Part shown: piece by piece, positions 1 to 6,094 of the stretch | How the letters are laid out: each line of letters begins with the position of its first letter | Position numbering within the stretch: the first letter of the stretch is position 1 | Source: Bacteroidales bacterium UBA1797 | GTDB taxonomy: Bacteria > Bacteroidota > Bacteroidia > Bacteroidales > VadinHA17 | DNA length: 7,268 nt | Direction of reading: 5' to 3' | Assembly: GCA_002319885.1 (NCBI GenBank) | Contig: DCFT01000090.1 | Span: 1-7,268 of the forward strand | Notes under the pieces: model-generated | Seen by the model: the letters and a program-made list of their open reading frames with translations, nothing else | The model's database searches: none | Told to the model about the DNA's origin: nothing | Position numbers and translations under genes: made by a program

Positions 1-1451
1 GAAAGAATGGCATATTTTTTTGTCTCCTTATCTGAAATAAGACCCATTGCTATGCCTGACACAGGTTTCTTAAGTTTGACACCGGCATCCATAAGAGCCA
101 GTGTTCCGGCACAAACGGTAGCCATTGATGATGAACCGTTAGATTCAAGGATATCAGATACAACCCTTATGGCATAGGGATTCTCATCGTCAGAGGGCAT
201 CATATTTTTAAGAGCACGATGGGCAAGATTGCCATGTCCGATTTCCCTTCTGCCAACTCCACGGTAAGCCTTGGCTTCACCTGTTGCAAATGGGGGAAAG
301 TTATAATGAAGTGTGAATTTCTCAGTTCCCTTGTTAAGGACATCGTCAATGATCTTTTCATCGAGCTTGGTACCCAATGTAACAGTAGTAAGCGACTGTG
401 TCTCTCCTCGTGTAAAGAGAGCTGACCCATGAGTAGCAGGCAGAGTGTCTATTTCACACTCAATCTGTCTGATCTCATCCAGTTTCCGGCCGTCGAGACG
501 GATATCATTATCGAGAACAAGTTTTCTGGAAGCTTCTTTTAATACATCGTGGTAGTATCTTTTAACGAGTATTTCATTTGCCGGGTTTTCTTCAGTATAC
601 TGACTTAAAAACTCCATTTCTATAGCTTCAAAAGTTTCAATCCTTTTATGCTTGTCAGCAGTGCAGGATTTAGCAGCTTCGTAACATTTCGTATATGTTT
701 CGTCCCATACTTTTTTCCTCAGATCTTCATCATTGGTTTCATGAGAGTATGTACGTTTCACAGTTGATCCGACTTCTTCAGCAAATTCCATCACTGCCTT
801 GCAATGAACTTTTATTGCATCATGAGCAATTTTAAGGGCCTCGAGCATCTCCTCTTCAGAAACTTCTTTCATTTCACCCTCAACCATCATTATATTATCA
901 TATGTTGCTCCAACCATAAGGTCAATATCAGCCTCTTCCAACTGCGATGCGGTAGGGTTAACAATGAATTTCTTATTAATTCTGGCAACCCTCACTTCTG
1001 AGATAGGACCGTTGAAAGGTATATCCGAAACAGCCAGAGCAGCAGAGGCTGCAAGGCCTGCCAGTGCATCCGGAATAATATTCATATCGGCGGAAACCAG
1101 ATTTATTGTTACAAATGTTTCTGCATGATAATCATCAGGGAATAGTGGTCTGAGTACTCTGTCAACAAGTCTGGATACCAGAATTTCATAATCAGATGCC
1201 CTGGCTTCCCTCTTCATGAATCCACCGGGAAATCTACCTGATGAGGCATATTTTTCTTTATACTCAACTGAAAGTGGCATGAAGTCTGTATCTTCCTTTG
1301 CTTCCTTTGCTGACACAACAGTTGCCAGCAACATTGTCTTTCCCATTTTTAACAAGACAGAACCGTCAGCTTGCCTGGCCATTCTCCCTGTTTCAAGGGT
1401 TATTATCCTCCCGTCACCGAGATCAATAACTTTCTCTTTTATTGTAAACAT
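1..1451 (-). CDS. pnp: Polyribonucleotide nucleotidyltransferase (PNPase), 3' end cut off by the window edge
   Basis: PNPase degrades RNA 3' to 5' using phosphate, releasing nucleoside diphosphates, and works in mRNA turnover. About 483 codons are present and uninterrupted. The first RNase PH domain shows GRFPGGFMKRE (about residues 72-82) and RPLFP (101-105). The second shows ALFTRGETQ (about 343-351), YNFPPFATGEAKAYRG, RREIGHGNLAHR (about 399-411) and SNGSSSMATVCAGTLALMDAG (about 432 on). The sequence stops at GLISDKETKKYAIL, just before the expected SDI..D..GDMDFK segment with the metal-binding aspartates, so the catalytic end and the KH and S1 RNA-binding domains are outside. Family members are usually 700-750 residues. 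The ATG at 1449-1451 is chosen because an in-frame TAA lies five codons upstream and MFTIKEKVIDLGDGR is a normal N-terminus. rpsO precedes it by 82 bases, with a terminator between. Confidence 0.97.
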   Translation of the reverse strand, partial: MFTIKEKVIDLGDGRIITLETGRMARQADGSVLLKMGKTMLLATVVSAKEAKEDTDFMPLSVEYKEKYASSGRFPGGFMKREARASDYEILVSRLVDRVLRPLFPDDYHAETFVTINLVSADMNIIPDALAGLAASAALAVSDIPFNGPISEVRVARINKKFIVNPTASQLEEADIDLMVGATYDNIMMVEGEMKEVSEEEMLEALKIAHDAIKVHCKAVMEFAEEVGSTVKRTYSHETNDEDLRKKVWDETYTKCYEAAKSCTADKHKRIETFEAIEMEFLSQYTEENPANEILVKRYYHDVLKEASRKLVLDNDIRLDGRKLDEIRQIECEIDTLPATHGSALFTRGETQSLTTVTLGTKLDEKIIDDVLNKGTEKFTLHYNFPPFATGEAKAYRGVGRREIGHGNLAHRALKNMMPSDDENPYAIRVVSDILESNGSSSMATVCAGTLALMDAGVKLKKPVSGIAMGLISDKETKKYAIL

Positions 1452-1461
1452 TATACGTATG

Positions 1462-1483
1462 ATTTATGAAAATTGAAATTACA
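1462..1483 (-). repeat. 22-base element upstream of pnp, shared with the DUF2851 leader
   Basis: Read on the minus strand, this AT-rich element begins TGTAATTTCA and ends TTTTCATAAAT. It matches 3683-3704, upstream of the DUF2851 gene, at 21 of 22 positions. Here it ends 10 bases before the pnp start codon; at the other site the gap is 33 bases. A TTTTG just upstream could be a -33 promoter box, with the element as spacer, but the -7 region (CATACGTA) fits TAnnTTTG poorly. It could be a promoter part, a regulator site or a small dispersed repeat. The match is directly visible; its role is not. Confidence 0.5.
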
Positions 1484-1502
1484 AAATAATCTAAATAGTA
1501 TG

Positions 1503-1531
1503 AAAAAAGGCAATTTTGAATTGCCTTTTTT
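1503..1531 (-). terminator. Intrinsic terminator between rpsO and pnp
   Basis: A perfect 13-bp stem (AAAAAAGGCAATT pairing with AATTGCCTTTTTT) closes a 3-base loop and ends in a run of six T on the minus strand. It begins two bases past the rpsO TAG stop. GGCAATT forms the core, and the A and T tracts extend the stem. The symmetry means it could also work on the plus strand, but there is no gene there. A terminator in the rpsO-pnp gap is also known in E. coli. Confidence 0.85.
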
Positions 1532-1533
1532 AA

Positions 1534-1803
1534 CTATTTACGTAATTTCAACGCTTTTATAATTTCACGATACCGCTCGATATCCTTAATTTTAAGGTAG
1601 TCTAAAAGCCTTCTTCTTTTCCCTACAAGCTTAATAAGTGCCTGTTGGGTACTGAAATCTTTCTTATTCTTCTTAAGATGTTCGGTAAGATGATTGATCC
1701 TGTACGAGAATAGAGCTATCTGGCCTTCTGCAGTACCGGTATCGATTTCAGATGTTCCAAAGGTTTTGAAAAATTCCTGTTTTTTTTCTGTCGTTAAGTA
1801 CAT
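1534..1803 (-). CDS. rpsO: 30S ribosomal protein S15
   Basis: S15 is a primary 16S rRNA-binding protein that nucleates assembly of the 30S platform. The 89-residue product has the normal family length and is lysine- and arginine-rich. Recognisable parts are the N-terminal DTGTAEGQIALFSYRI helix, then NHLTEHLKKNKKDF and KLVGKRRRLLDYLK, the S15 signature region. The frame is open further upstream to an ATG at 1896, which would add 31 residues. I reject that start because MYLTTEKKQEFFKTFG matches the usual S15 N-terminus and because a promoter -7 box lies inside the extension. There is no Shine-Dalgarno; the bases before the ATG are AATAAAAGAT. It stops with TAG directly before a strong terminator, and pnp follows. 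S15 often represses its own translation in other bacteria, but I see no obvious leader structure here. Confidence 0.97.
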   Translation of the reverse strand: MYLTTEKKQEFFKTFGTSEIDTGTAEGQIALFSYRINHLTEHLKKNKKDFSTQQALIKLVGKRRRLLDYLKIKDIERYREIIKALKLRK

Positions 1804-1828
1804 ATCTTTTATTAAAATATTATTTATC

Positions 1829-1864
1829 CAAATATAGACCGAGTCTCCAATTTTGGAACGCAAA
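1829..1864 (-). promoter_or_regulatory. Putative rpsO promoter
   Basis: On the minus strand, TATATTTG (1829-1836) matches the Bacteroidota -7 consensus TAnnTTTG exactly. A TTTG at 1861-1864 could be the -33 box, but the 24-base spacing is longer than the usual 19-21. Transcription would begin about 20 bases before the rpsO ATG. The short leader and exact -7 box support it; the spacing weakens it. Confidence 0.5.
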
Positions 1865-2136
1865 AATAAGGCTTTTTTATGTAAATAATCAAACAATTTA
1901 CTTTTTTTTTAAAAAGTACCTGAAATATTTATCCTTAAAGGTATCTGCAAGGTCAATAATTTAACATTTCACCATCTGTTATTAAGACGGAAAAAGTGTA
2001 CAGAGAGTTGCGTTGAAATGAATTATTAATCAATTATTTGTCATAGAATATTAACTCTATGGCAAAAGATTACGTAGATAGTCTAAAAGAATGATACAAA
2101 ATGCCGGTGTGAACTGTTTTAAAAGGTTAAAAAACA

Positions 2137-2282
2137 TTATCCACAAAGTCCTCAAACCTGCCTGCCGGCAGGCAGGGAAGGCTCAAAGCAAACAAAGGAA
2201 AAACCGGATAAATCAGTCCTTTGTCATCCCTGCCTATACGGCAGGCAGGTTTGCATAAAATCTTTGTGAACTTTGTGGTTAA
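2137..2282. repeat. Large imperfect inverted repeat, copy A
   Basis: The outer arms TTATCCACAAAG (2137-2148) and CTTTGTGGTTAA (2271-2282) are inverted copies with one mismatch. Further in, AAACCTGCCTGCCG on the left pairs with CGGCAGGCAGGTTT on the right, and CAAAGGA (2194-2200) pairs with TCCTTTG (2217-2223) near the centre. The whole could fold into one long interrupted hairpin. It starts 44 bases past the DUF2851 stop codon, so it probably lies in that gene's 3' transcript and may help terminate or protect it. The outer ends resemble copy B at 3803-3937. Confidence 0.8.
2157..2176. repeat. Perfect 20-bp GC-rich palindrome
   Basis: CCTGCCTGCCGGCAGGCAGG is identical to its own reverse complement. 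A degenerate partner, CCTGCC-TATAC-GGCAGGCAGG, lies at 2229-2249 in the other arm of the same inverted repeat. GC content is far above the surrounding AT-rich spacer. Motifs of this kind are, from memory, common in Bacteroidota intergenic regions. Confidence 0.85.
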
Positions 2283-2326
2283 TGGATTTGTAAAATACGC
2301 TTATATTTCTCCCTTCAACTTTTAAT

Positions 2327-3649
2327 TTATGGCTCCAGGAGCAGTTCTTCCATGTCCTTAAGCTTTTTACCCTTACTGATAATTTTGGTACCAATACGGC
2401 AATTGAGACATTTTCTTTTTTTGCAATATTCATTTCTGAGCTGAATAAGAGCCTGGGAATAAAATGCAGAGTCGGGAATGATTCCTGCATTTTTCCATTC
2501 TGCTATTACAATGTTCTCCTCTGCGGCAATATTTTCAAGAAAGAACAGGGCACGTTCGGTGATATCACTGGAATCCCTGCTCAGACCATAAACAAATAAT
2601 GAAGGAATTACAGCGTTTATAAGAAGAATATCGGCAGCCTGTGATCCTATATTTTTTATACTTTTTCTGCTCTTCTTCCCGAAAACAAAATGCTCGTTCC
2701 AGTATTCAGATGCAGATACTTCAAATAAACTTTTAATGTGCTGTATATCTGTTCCTTCCAACACTCTTGAAAAAAGGCCTCCGGCCACTGAAAGCATTGA
2801 AGCAAGCTGTGATAGTCTGACGGTTGGAAAATTAGAAGGCCGCAACCTTGAGAATTTCCATATCCAGCCATGGAGTGGTTGAAGGGAATATTTAGCAGCC
2901 AGAATGGTATACTCCTTGTTAAGGTTGACGTAATAATCATCCGAGAGAGCCTCTTTAAAAAGTCCTGTCTCAAGTAACCCAGCTGTTCCAAATAAGAGTG
3001 TCTCAATCTGAAAAATGCTATCGGAATGTTTTCTAATTATCCTGAATGGAAGTGCAGTTGCGAGCATCTCAAATGGTTCCGTATTTACCCTGAATCCAAA
3101 ATACCGGCTTAGCACCCTGTAAAATGTTTCTTCCCAATCATTCCCGGTTTCAGCAAAGATTTTAAGGATGGATTCTGATTTTTTCTGAAATCTTTCAATA
3201 ACTAGAGTGGTTAGCCAGTGCCGTACAAGTACATTGTCGAGCTTATTGACATCATCCTGACATGCAATTATATAAGGGTTATTTACAAGAAAAATATATT
3301 TCTCATAGTAGGATGGATCGAATGAGATTTCAGTGGTAAGAAGTTCCTCACCTCTTTCATTAAAAACACGTTTATCATTTTCTGCAACTATATGGAGTAT
3401 TACATTGTTAAATGCCGGATCATGCTGATGTCCATGGATATCGAAATGTGATGACTTTACATGTATTTCCACATTCCCTGCCCAAACAGTACCCCCTACA
3501 GAAATGCGTGCGTTGAAAAAATCGGGACCCGAATCTTGATTATATTCACCCGGATCGAGAACAATAATTTTATTCCTTTCGGTATCTGACAGCCTGTCCT
3601 GATCATAGAGGCCGTATTTCCACAGGTAGTGAAGAAATTCCTCTTTCAT
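2327..3649 (-). CDS. DUF2851 family protein, function unknown
   Basis: The 440-residue product is recognised as DUF2851 from its N-terminus: MKEEFLHYLWKYGLY, then LDPGEYNQDSGPDFFNARI (31-49), WAGNVEIHVKSSHF (56-69) and HGHQHDPAFNNVILHIV (72-88). No biochemical function is known to me. The acidic and basic residues D43, E61 and K65, separated by predicted strands, resemble the spacing of a PD-(D/E)xK nuclease core, but H63 sits where the usual acidic residue of ExK would be, so this is only a suggestion. The C-terminus carries C409-x4-C414-x2-C417 (YCKKRKCLNC), a possible metal or cluster ligand set. The middle is mostly helical-looking. I see no signal peptide or membrane segment, so it is probably cytoplasmic. 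Inverted repeats lie on both sides of the gene, and it appears to be transcribed alone. The start is the first ATG with the family N-terminus. Confidence 0.88.
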   Translation of the reverse strand: MKEEFLHYLWKYGLYDQDRLSDTERNKIIVLDPGEYNQDSGPDFFNARISVGGTVWAGNVEIHVKSSHFDIHGHQHDPAFNNVILHIVAENDKRVFNERGEELLTTEISFDPSYYEKYIFLVNNPYIIACQDDVNKLDNVLVRHWLTTLVIERFQKKSESILKIFAETGNDWEETFYRVLSRYFGFRVNTEPFEMLATALPFRIIRKHSDSIFQIETLLFGTAGLLETGLFKEALSDDYYVNLNKEYTILAAKYSLQPLHGWIWKFSRLRPSNFPTVRLSQLASMLSVAGGLFSRVLEGTDIQHIKSLFEVSASEYWNEHFVFGKKSRKSIKNIGSQAADILLINAVIPSLFVYGLSRDSSDITERALFFLENIAAEENIVIAEWKNAGIIPDSAFYSQALIQLRNEYCKKRKCLNCRIGTKIISKGKKLKDMEELLLEP

Positions 3650-3682
3650 TTTAGTACGAATTAATAAACAGCGAGAATACTA

Positions 3683-3704
3683 ATTTATGAAAAATGAAAT
3701 TACA
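3683..3704 (-). repeat. 22-base element upstream of DUF2851, shared with the pnp leader
   Basis: This is the second copy of the element at 1462-1483, with one mismatch in 22 bases. On the minus strand it starts TGTAATTTCA and is followed by TAGTATTC, a poor -7 box. It ends 33 bases before the DUF2851 start codon. A TTTG 18 bases upstream of its TAATTTCA makes a weak promoter pair. Function unknown. Confidence 0.5.
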
Positions 3705-3802
3705 GAGCAAGGCTTTAAGACAAAAAAAGAAAAGGAAGAAAAAGGAGAAGATATATATTTAATTTTTCCGTGTGTAACCGGGACAATAGAAGAAGTCTCC
3801 TT

Positions 3803-3937
3803 TAACCACAAAGCACTCTAAGAAGGCACAAAGTACACAAAGATAAAGCCTACATTTGGTTCCGATCGCTCCCGATAGCTATCGGGAGGAAACTTTGAGC
3901 TCTTTGTGCTAATCCTTTGTGACCTTTGTGGTTATTT
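3803..3937. repeat. Large imperfect inverted repeat, copy B
   Basis: The left arm (about 3803-3848) contains AACCACAAAG, GCACAAAG and ACACAAAG. The right arm (about 3893-3937), read in reverse complement, contains AACCACAAAG, GTCACAAAG, GCACAAAG and CTCAAAG in nearly the same order. A perfect 20-bp palindrome sits between the arms. The outer consensus, AACCACAAAG followed by a CACAAAG unit, is shared with copy A at 2137-2282. It begins 62 bases past the pyrF stop and probably forms a hairpin in the 3' transcript of the prfA-pyrF unit. There is no transposase and no clear target duplication. Confidence 0.8.
3869..3888. repeat. Perfect 20-bp palindrome CTCCCGATAGCTATCGGGAG
   Basis: The sequence equals its own reverse complement and forms the centre of inverted repeat copy B. 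Weaker pairing (GGTTCC before, GGAAAC after) extends it. It differs in sequence from the CCTGCC palindrome in copy A, so the two elements share outer arms but carry different cores. Confidence 0.85.
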
Positions 3938-3999
3938 ATATAACATTTTCATCATCTAAAGGTTTCTCCCGAATGATAAAATTATAATCATCAAAATTA

Positions 4000-4827
4000 T
4001 CAGATCAATTTATGCTGGCGGAGATATTTTTCCATCTCAAGTTGCAACTCTTTTGCTTTTTCACCGGCCACCTTATCGAAATTCTCCGAATTATCAGCAA
4101 AAATTATTCCACGAGAAGAATTGACCAGAAGTCCACATTTACTGTTAAGACCATATTTTGCCACTTCAGCAAGGCTGCCTCCCTGTGCTCCTACTCCGGG
4201 AACAAGCAGAAAATGATCAGGGACCAGCTTACGTATTTCTCTCAGCATTTCTGAACGCGTTGCACCCACAACATACATTAGATTATTTATGTTCCCCCAT
4301 TTTTGAGAAAGGGATAATACCCTTTCAAATAACTTTATCCCATCTTCGTTATGGTATTGAAAATTATCTGCACCATGATTTGACGTAAGCGCCAGAAGGA
4401 CAACCCATTTATCGGAGTATGTTAAAAATGGAGTAACAGAATCTTCGCCCATATATGGGGCAACTGTTACCGCATCAGAAGGCATGTTTTCAAAAAATGC
4501 TTTTGCATACATCTTGGACGTATTGCCTATATCTCCGCGTTTTGCGTCTGCAATTACGAAAATGTCAGGATAGTTTTCCTTTATATATCTCACAGTTAAT
4601 TCAAGTGAGTCCCACCCTTTGGCGCCACGACATTCATAAAAGGCAACATTCGGTTTATAAGCCACTGCATATTCATGAGTTGCATCGATAATCCGTTTAT
4701 TGAATTCTAATACCGGATCCTTCTGGTTCAATAGAAAAGATGGGATCTTATCAATTTCAGAATCGAGTCCTACACAAAGGAATGAGCGCTTTTTGATTAT
4801 GTTCTCAGTTAGTCTTTTATGATCCAT
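4000..4827 (-). CDS. pyrF: Orotidine 5'-phosphate decarboxylase
   Basis: This enzyme converts OMP to UMP, the last step of de novo pyrimidine synthesis, in the cytoplasm. The 275-residue product belongs to the longer PyrF subfamily (about 270 residues, against about 230 in the E. coli type). Motifs in order are FLCVGLDSE (16-24), AYKPNVAFYE (56-65) with a conserved lysine, VIADAKRGDIGNTSKMYA (91-108) with the catalytic D94-x-K96-x2-D99 set, TVAPYMGEDS (121-130), LTSNHGA (147-153), VPGVGAQGG (209-217) and LLVNSSRGIIFA (233-244) for phosphate binding. All key residues are present. I take the ATG at 4825-4827 as start; a TTG two codons upstream is open but less likely. It lies 11 bases after prfA and probably shares its promoter. 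Its stop is TGA. Confidence 0.96.
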   Translation of the reverse strand: MDHKRLTENIIKKRSFLCVGLDSEIDKIPSFLLNQKDPVLEFNKRIIDATHEYAVAYKPNVAFYECRGAKGWDSLELTVRYIKENYPDIFVIADAKRGDIGNTSKMYAKAFFENMPSDAVTVAPYMGEDSVTPFLTYSDKWVVLLALTSNHGADNFQYHNEDGIKLFERVLSLSQKWGNINNLMYVVGATRSEMLREIRKLVPDHFLLVPGVGAQGGSLAEVAKYGLNSKCGLLVNSSRGIIFADNSENFDKVAGEKAKELQLEMEKYLRQHKLI

Positions 4828-4838
4828 TGTCAATGCGA

Positions 4839-5924
4839 TTAGATATTGCTCTCTTTTAATCGTTCGGAATTTTCAGCCATCTGAAGTTTGTCAAGAACTT
4901 CCTGGATATTACCATCAAGAATTGATGGCAGATTATATATTGTAAGATTAATCCTGTGATCAGTCATTCGTCCCTGGGGATAATTATACGTCCTGATCTT
5001 TGCAGAGCGATCGCCAGTTGACACCATTGTCTTCCTCCTATGGGATACTTCATCAAGATACTTCTGGTATTCGAGATTATAAAGCCTTGTTCTCAACTCT
5101 TTTAATGCTTTATCATAATTTTTAAGCTGCGACTTTTCATCCTGACAGGTAACAACAATACCGGAAGGTATATGAGTAAGGCGGATGGCGGAATATGTTG
5201 TATTTACTGATTGCCCTCCTGGTCCTGATGAACAATATGTATCCTTCCTTATATCTTCTGTTCTCAGGTCAATATCAAATTCATCAGCTTCCGGGAGCAC
5301 TACCACAGAAGCTGCGGAGGTATGAATACGACCCTGGGTTTCTGTTTGCGGCACTCTCTGAACACGATGTACCCCTGATTCATATTTAATTATTCCATAA
5401 ACACCTTCACCTGAAATGCTCAGAACTATCTCTTTATATCCTCCGGCTGTTCCCTCTGAAATATTATTTACTTCAACTTTCCATCCTTTTGTTTCAAAAA
5501 ACTTGCTGTACATTCTGAAAAGATCTCCGGCAAAAATACTTGCTTCGTCGCCTCCTGTTCCAGCCCTGATTTCCATTACTGCATTTTTATCATCCTCGGG
5601 ATCGGCAGGAATTATAAGCATTTTGATTTCATCTTCCATTTCCGGTATATGAGCTGTGAGTTCATCAAATTCAGCTTTGGCCATATCGCGCATCTCTTCA
5701 TCTTTTTCAGTTGCTAGAAGTTCCTTAGCGCTTGCTATATTACTGAGTGCCAATTTATACCTTTCATATGACTCAATAATTGGCAGAAGATCTTTATATT
5801 CTTTATTTAACCTGACATACTTCTTCATATCCGAGAGAATATCGGGTTGGGTGAGAAGCTCCCCAACTTCAATAAACCTGGTTTTTACACCCTCCAGTCT
5901 CTCCAGAATCATGTTGTTTGCCAT
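4839..5924 (-). CDS. prfA: Peptide chain release factor 1
   Basis: RF1 reads UAA and UAG stop codons on the ribosome and triggers peptide release. The 361-residue product has the usual length. The N-terminal helical domain is followed by MEIRAGTGGDEASIFAGDL (117-135), which contains the conserved GGDEA. The codon-recognition PxT motif is PQT at 192-194, in RVQRVPQTETQGRIHTS, which marks RF1 rather than RF2 (SPF). The catalytic GGQ is at 236-238 in SSGPGGQSVNTTYSAIR. The sequence reads PGGQS where E. coli has AGGQH, which I take as lineage variation. The ATG start gives MANNMILERLEGVKTRF, a normal N-terminus. A strong promoter lies 22-55 bases upstream and pyrF follows directly. Among the complete genes, rpsO and purM stop with TAG, so RF1 is needed for them. 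Confidence 0.98.
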   Translation of the reverse strand: MANNMILERLEGVKTRFIEVGELLTQPDILSDMKKYVRLNKEYKDLLPIIESYERYKLALSNIASAKELLATEKDEEMRDMAKAEFDELTAHIPEMEDEIKMLIIPADPEDDKNAVMEIRAGTGGDEASIFAGDLFRMYSKFFETKGWKVEVNNISEGTAGGYKEIVLSISGEGVYGIIKYESGVHRVQRVPQTETQGRIHTSAASVVVLPEADEFDIDLRTEDIRKDTYCSSGPGGQSVNTTYSAIRLTHIPSGIVVTCQDEKSQLKNYDKALKELRTRLYNLEYQKYLDEVSHRRKTMVSTGDRSAKIRTYNYPQGRMTDHRINLTIYNLPSILDGNIQEVLDKLQMAENSERLKESNI

Positions 5925-5946
5925 AATGCTATAAATTTTCAGCGTG

Positions 5947-5978
5947 CAAAGGTAATAAAAAAGGTGAAATTGTACAAA
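5947..5978 (-). promoter_or_regulatory. Promoter of the prfA-pyrF unit, Bacteroidota type
   Basis: On the minus strand, TTTG (5975-5978) is separated by 20 bases from TACCTTTG (5947-5954), an exact match to the TTTG...TAnnTTTG promoter of the primary sigma factor of Bacteroidota. Transcription would start at about 5940, leaving a leader of roughly 16 bases before the prfA ATG. This is the best promoter in the window and suggests that prfA is not only read through from purM. Confidence 0.8.
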
Positions 5979-6071
5979 GCTTCCCGGCTGCTTCGCGTCA
6001 ATCTCCCAAAAAGTGGAAAATTCCGTTTTTTTAACAGTATAATACTCAGGTTAGTGATTTTTCCCCATTCA

Positions 6072-6087
6072 GGGTGGCAGGGTGGCA
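6072..6087. repeat. Two tandem copies of GGGTGGCA
   Basis: Two exact 8-base copies lie end to end, eight bases past the purM stop codon. The 170-base gap between purM and prfA otherwise holds the prfA promoter and no clear terminator. With only two copies, the repeat may be accidental or a fragment of a dispersed repeat. Confidence 0.5.
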
Positions 6088-6094
6088 AAAAGAT

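Larger units (their letters stand above)
1804..2326. other. Intergenic region between DUF2851 and rpsO
   Basis: This 523-base gap has no convincing gene. It holds the putative rpsO promoter (1829-1864), a T9/A5 run with a small inverted repeat TACTTTTT/AAAAAGTA (1899-1918), a 6-bp stem CATAGA/TCTATG (2042-2061), and the large inverted repeat at 2137-2282. The stretch at about 1920-2130 is AT-rich with nothing I can assign. A 55-codon plus-strand frame from 2091 runs through the GC palindromes and looks accidental. Confidence 0.8.
3650..3999. other. Intergenic region between pyrF and DUF2851
   Basis: This 350-base gap has no gene. It contains inverted repeat copy B (3803-3937), a 30-base run of purines on the plus strand (3722-3751), and the 22-base element shared with pnp (3683-3704). 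The DUF2851 promoter must lie here if the gene is transcribed alone, but no exact TAnnTTTG is present. The nearest candidate on the minus strand is TTTG at 3721-3724, 18 bases, then TAATTTCA. Confidence 0.75.

Noticed and set aside
1534..1896. N-terminally extended S15 of 120 residues starting at 1896
   Set aside because: The extra 31 residues do not resemble S15, the internal ATG gives the standard 89-residue protein, and a -7 promoter box lies inside the extension.
1899..1918. Small inverted repeat TACTTTTT/AAAAAGTA as a terminator
   Set aside because: The stem is almost all A-T pairs, and no gene ends next to it on either strand.
2091..2258. A 55-codon plus-strand reading frame crossing the repeat
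   Set aside because: It runs through the GC palindromes, whose translation gives PACRQAG-like residues, a common artefact of such repeats. No promoter or family resemblance is visible.
2224..2490. An 88-codon minus-strand frame over the 3' end of DUF2851
   Set aside because: It overlaps the DUF2851 coding frame and the inverted repeat, and its product resembles nothing I know.
2656..3006. A 116-codon minus-strand frame inside DUF2851
   Set aside because: It is an alternative frame wholly inside a well-supported gene, with no recognisable motif.
3803..3937. CRISPR array suggested by repeated ACAAAG units
   Set aside because: The units are 6-8 bases long, irregularly spaced and arranged as inverted arms, without regular spacers or cas genes.
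4828..4833. TTG at 4833 as the pyrF start
   Set aside because: The ATG two codons downstream gives the normal N-terminus, and ATG is favoured without other evidence.
5656..5934. Plus-strand frame opposite the start of prfA
   Set aside because: It is antisense to a clear RF1 gene, and its serine- and leucine-rich product is typical of a shadow frame.
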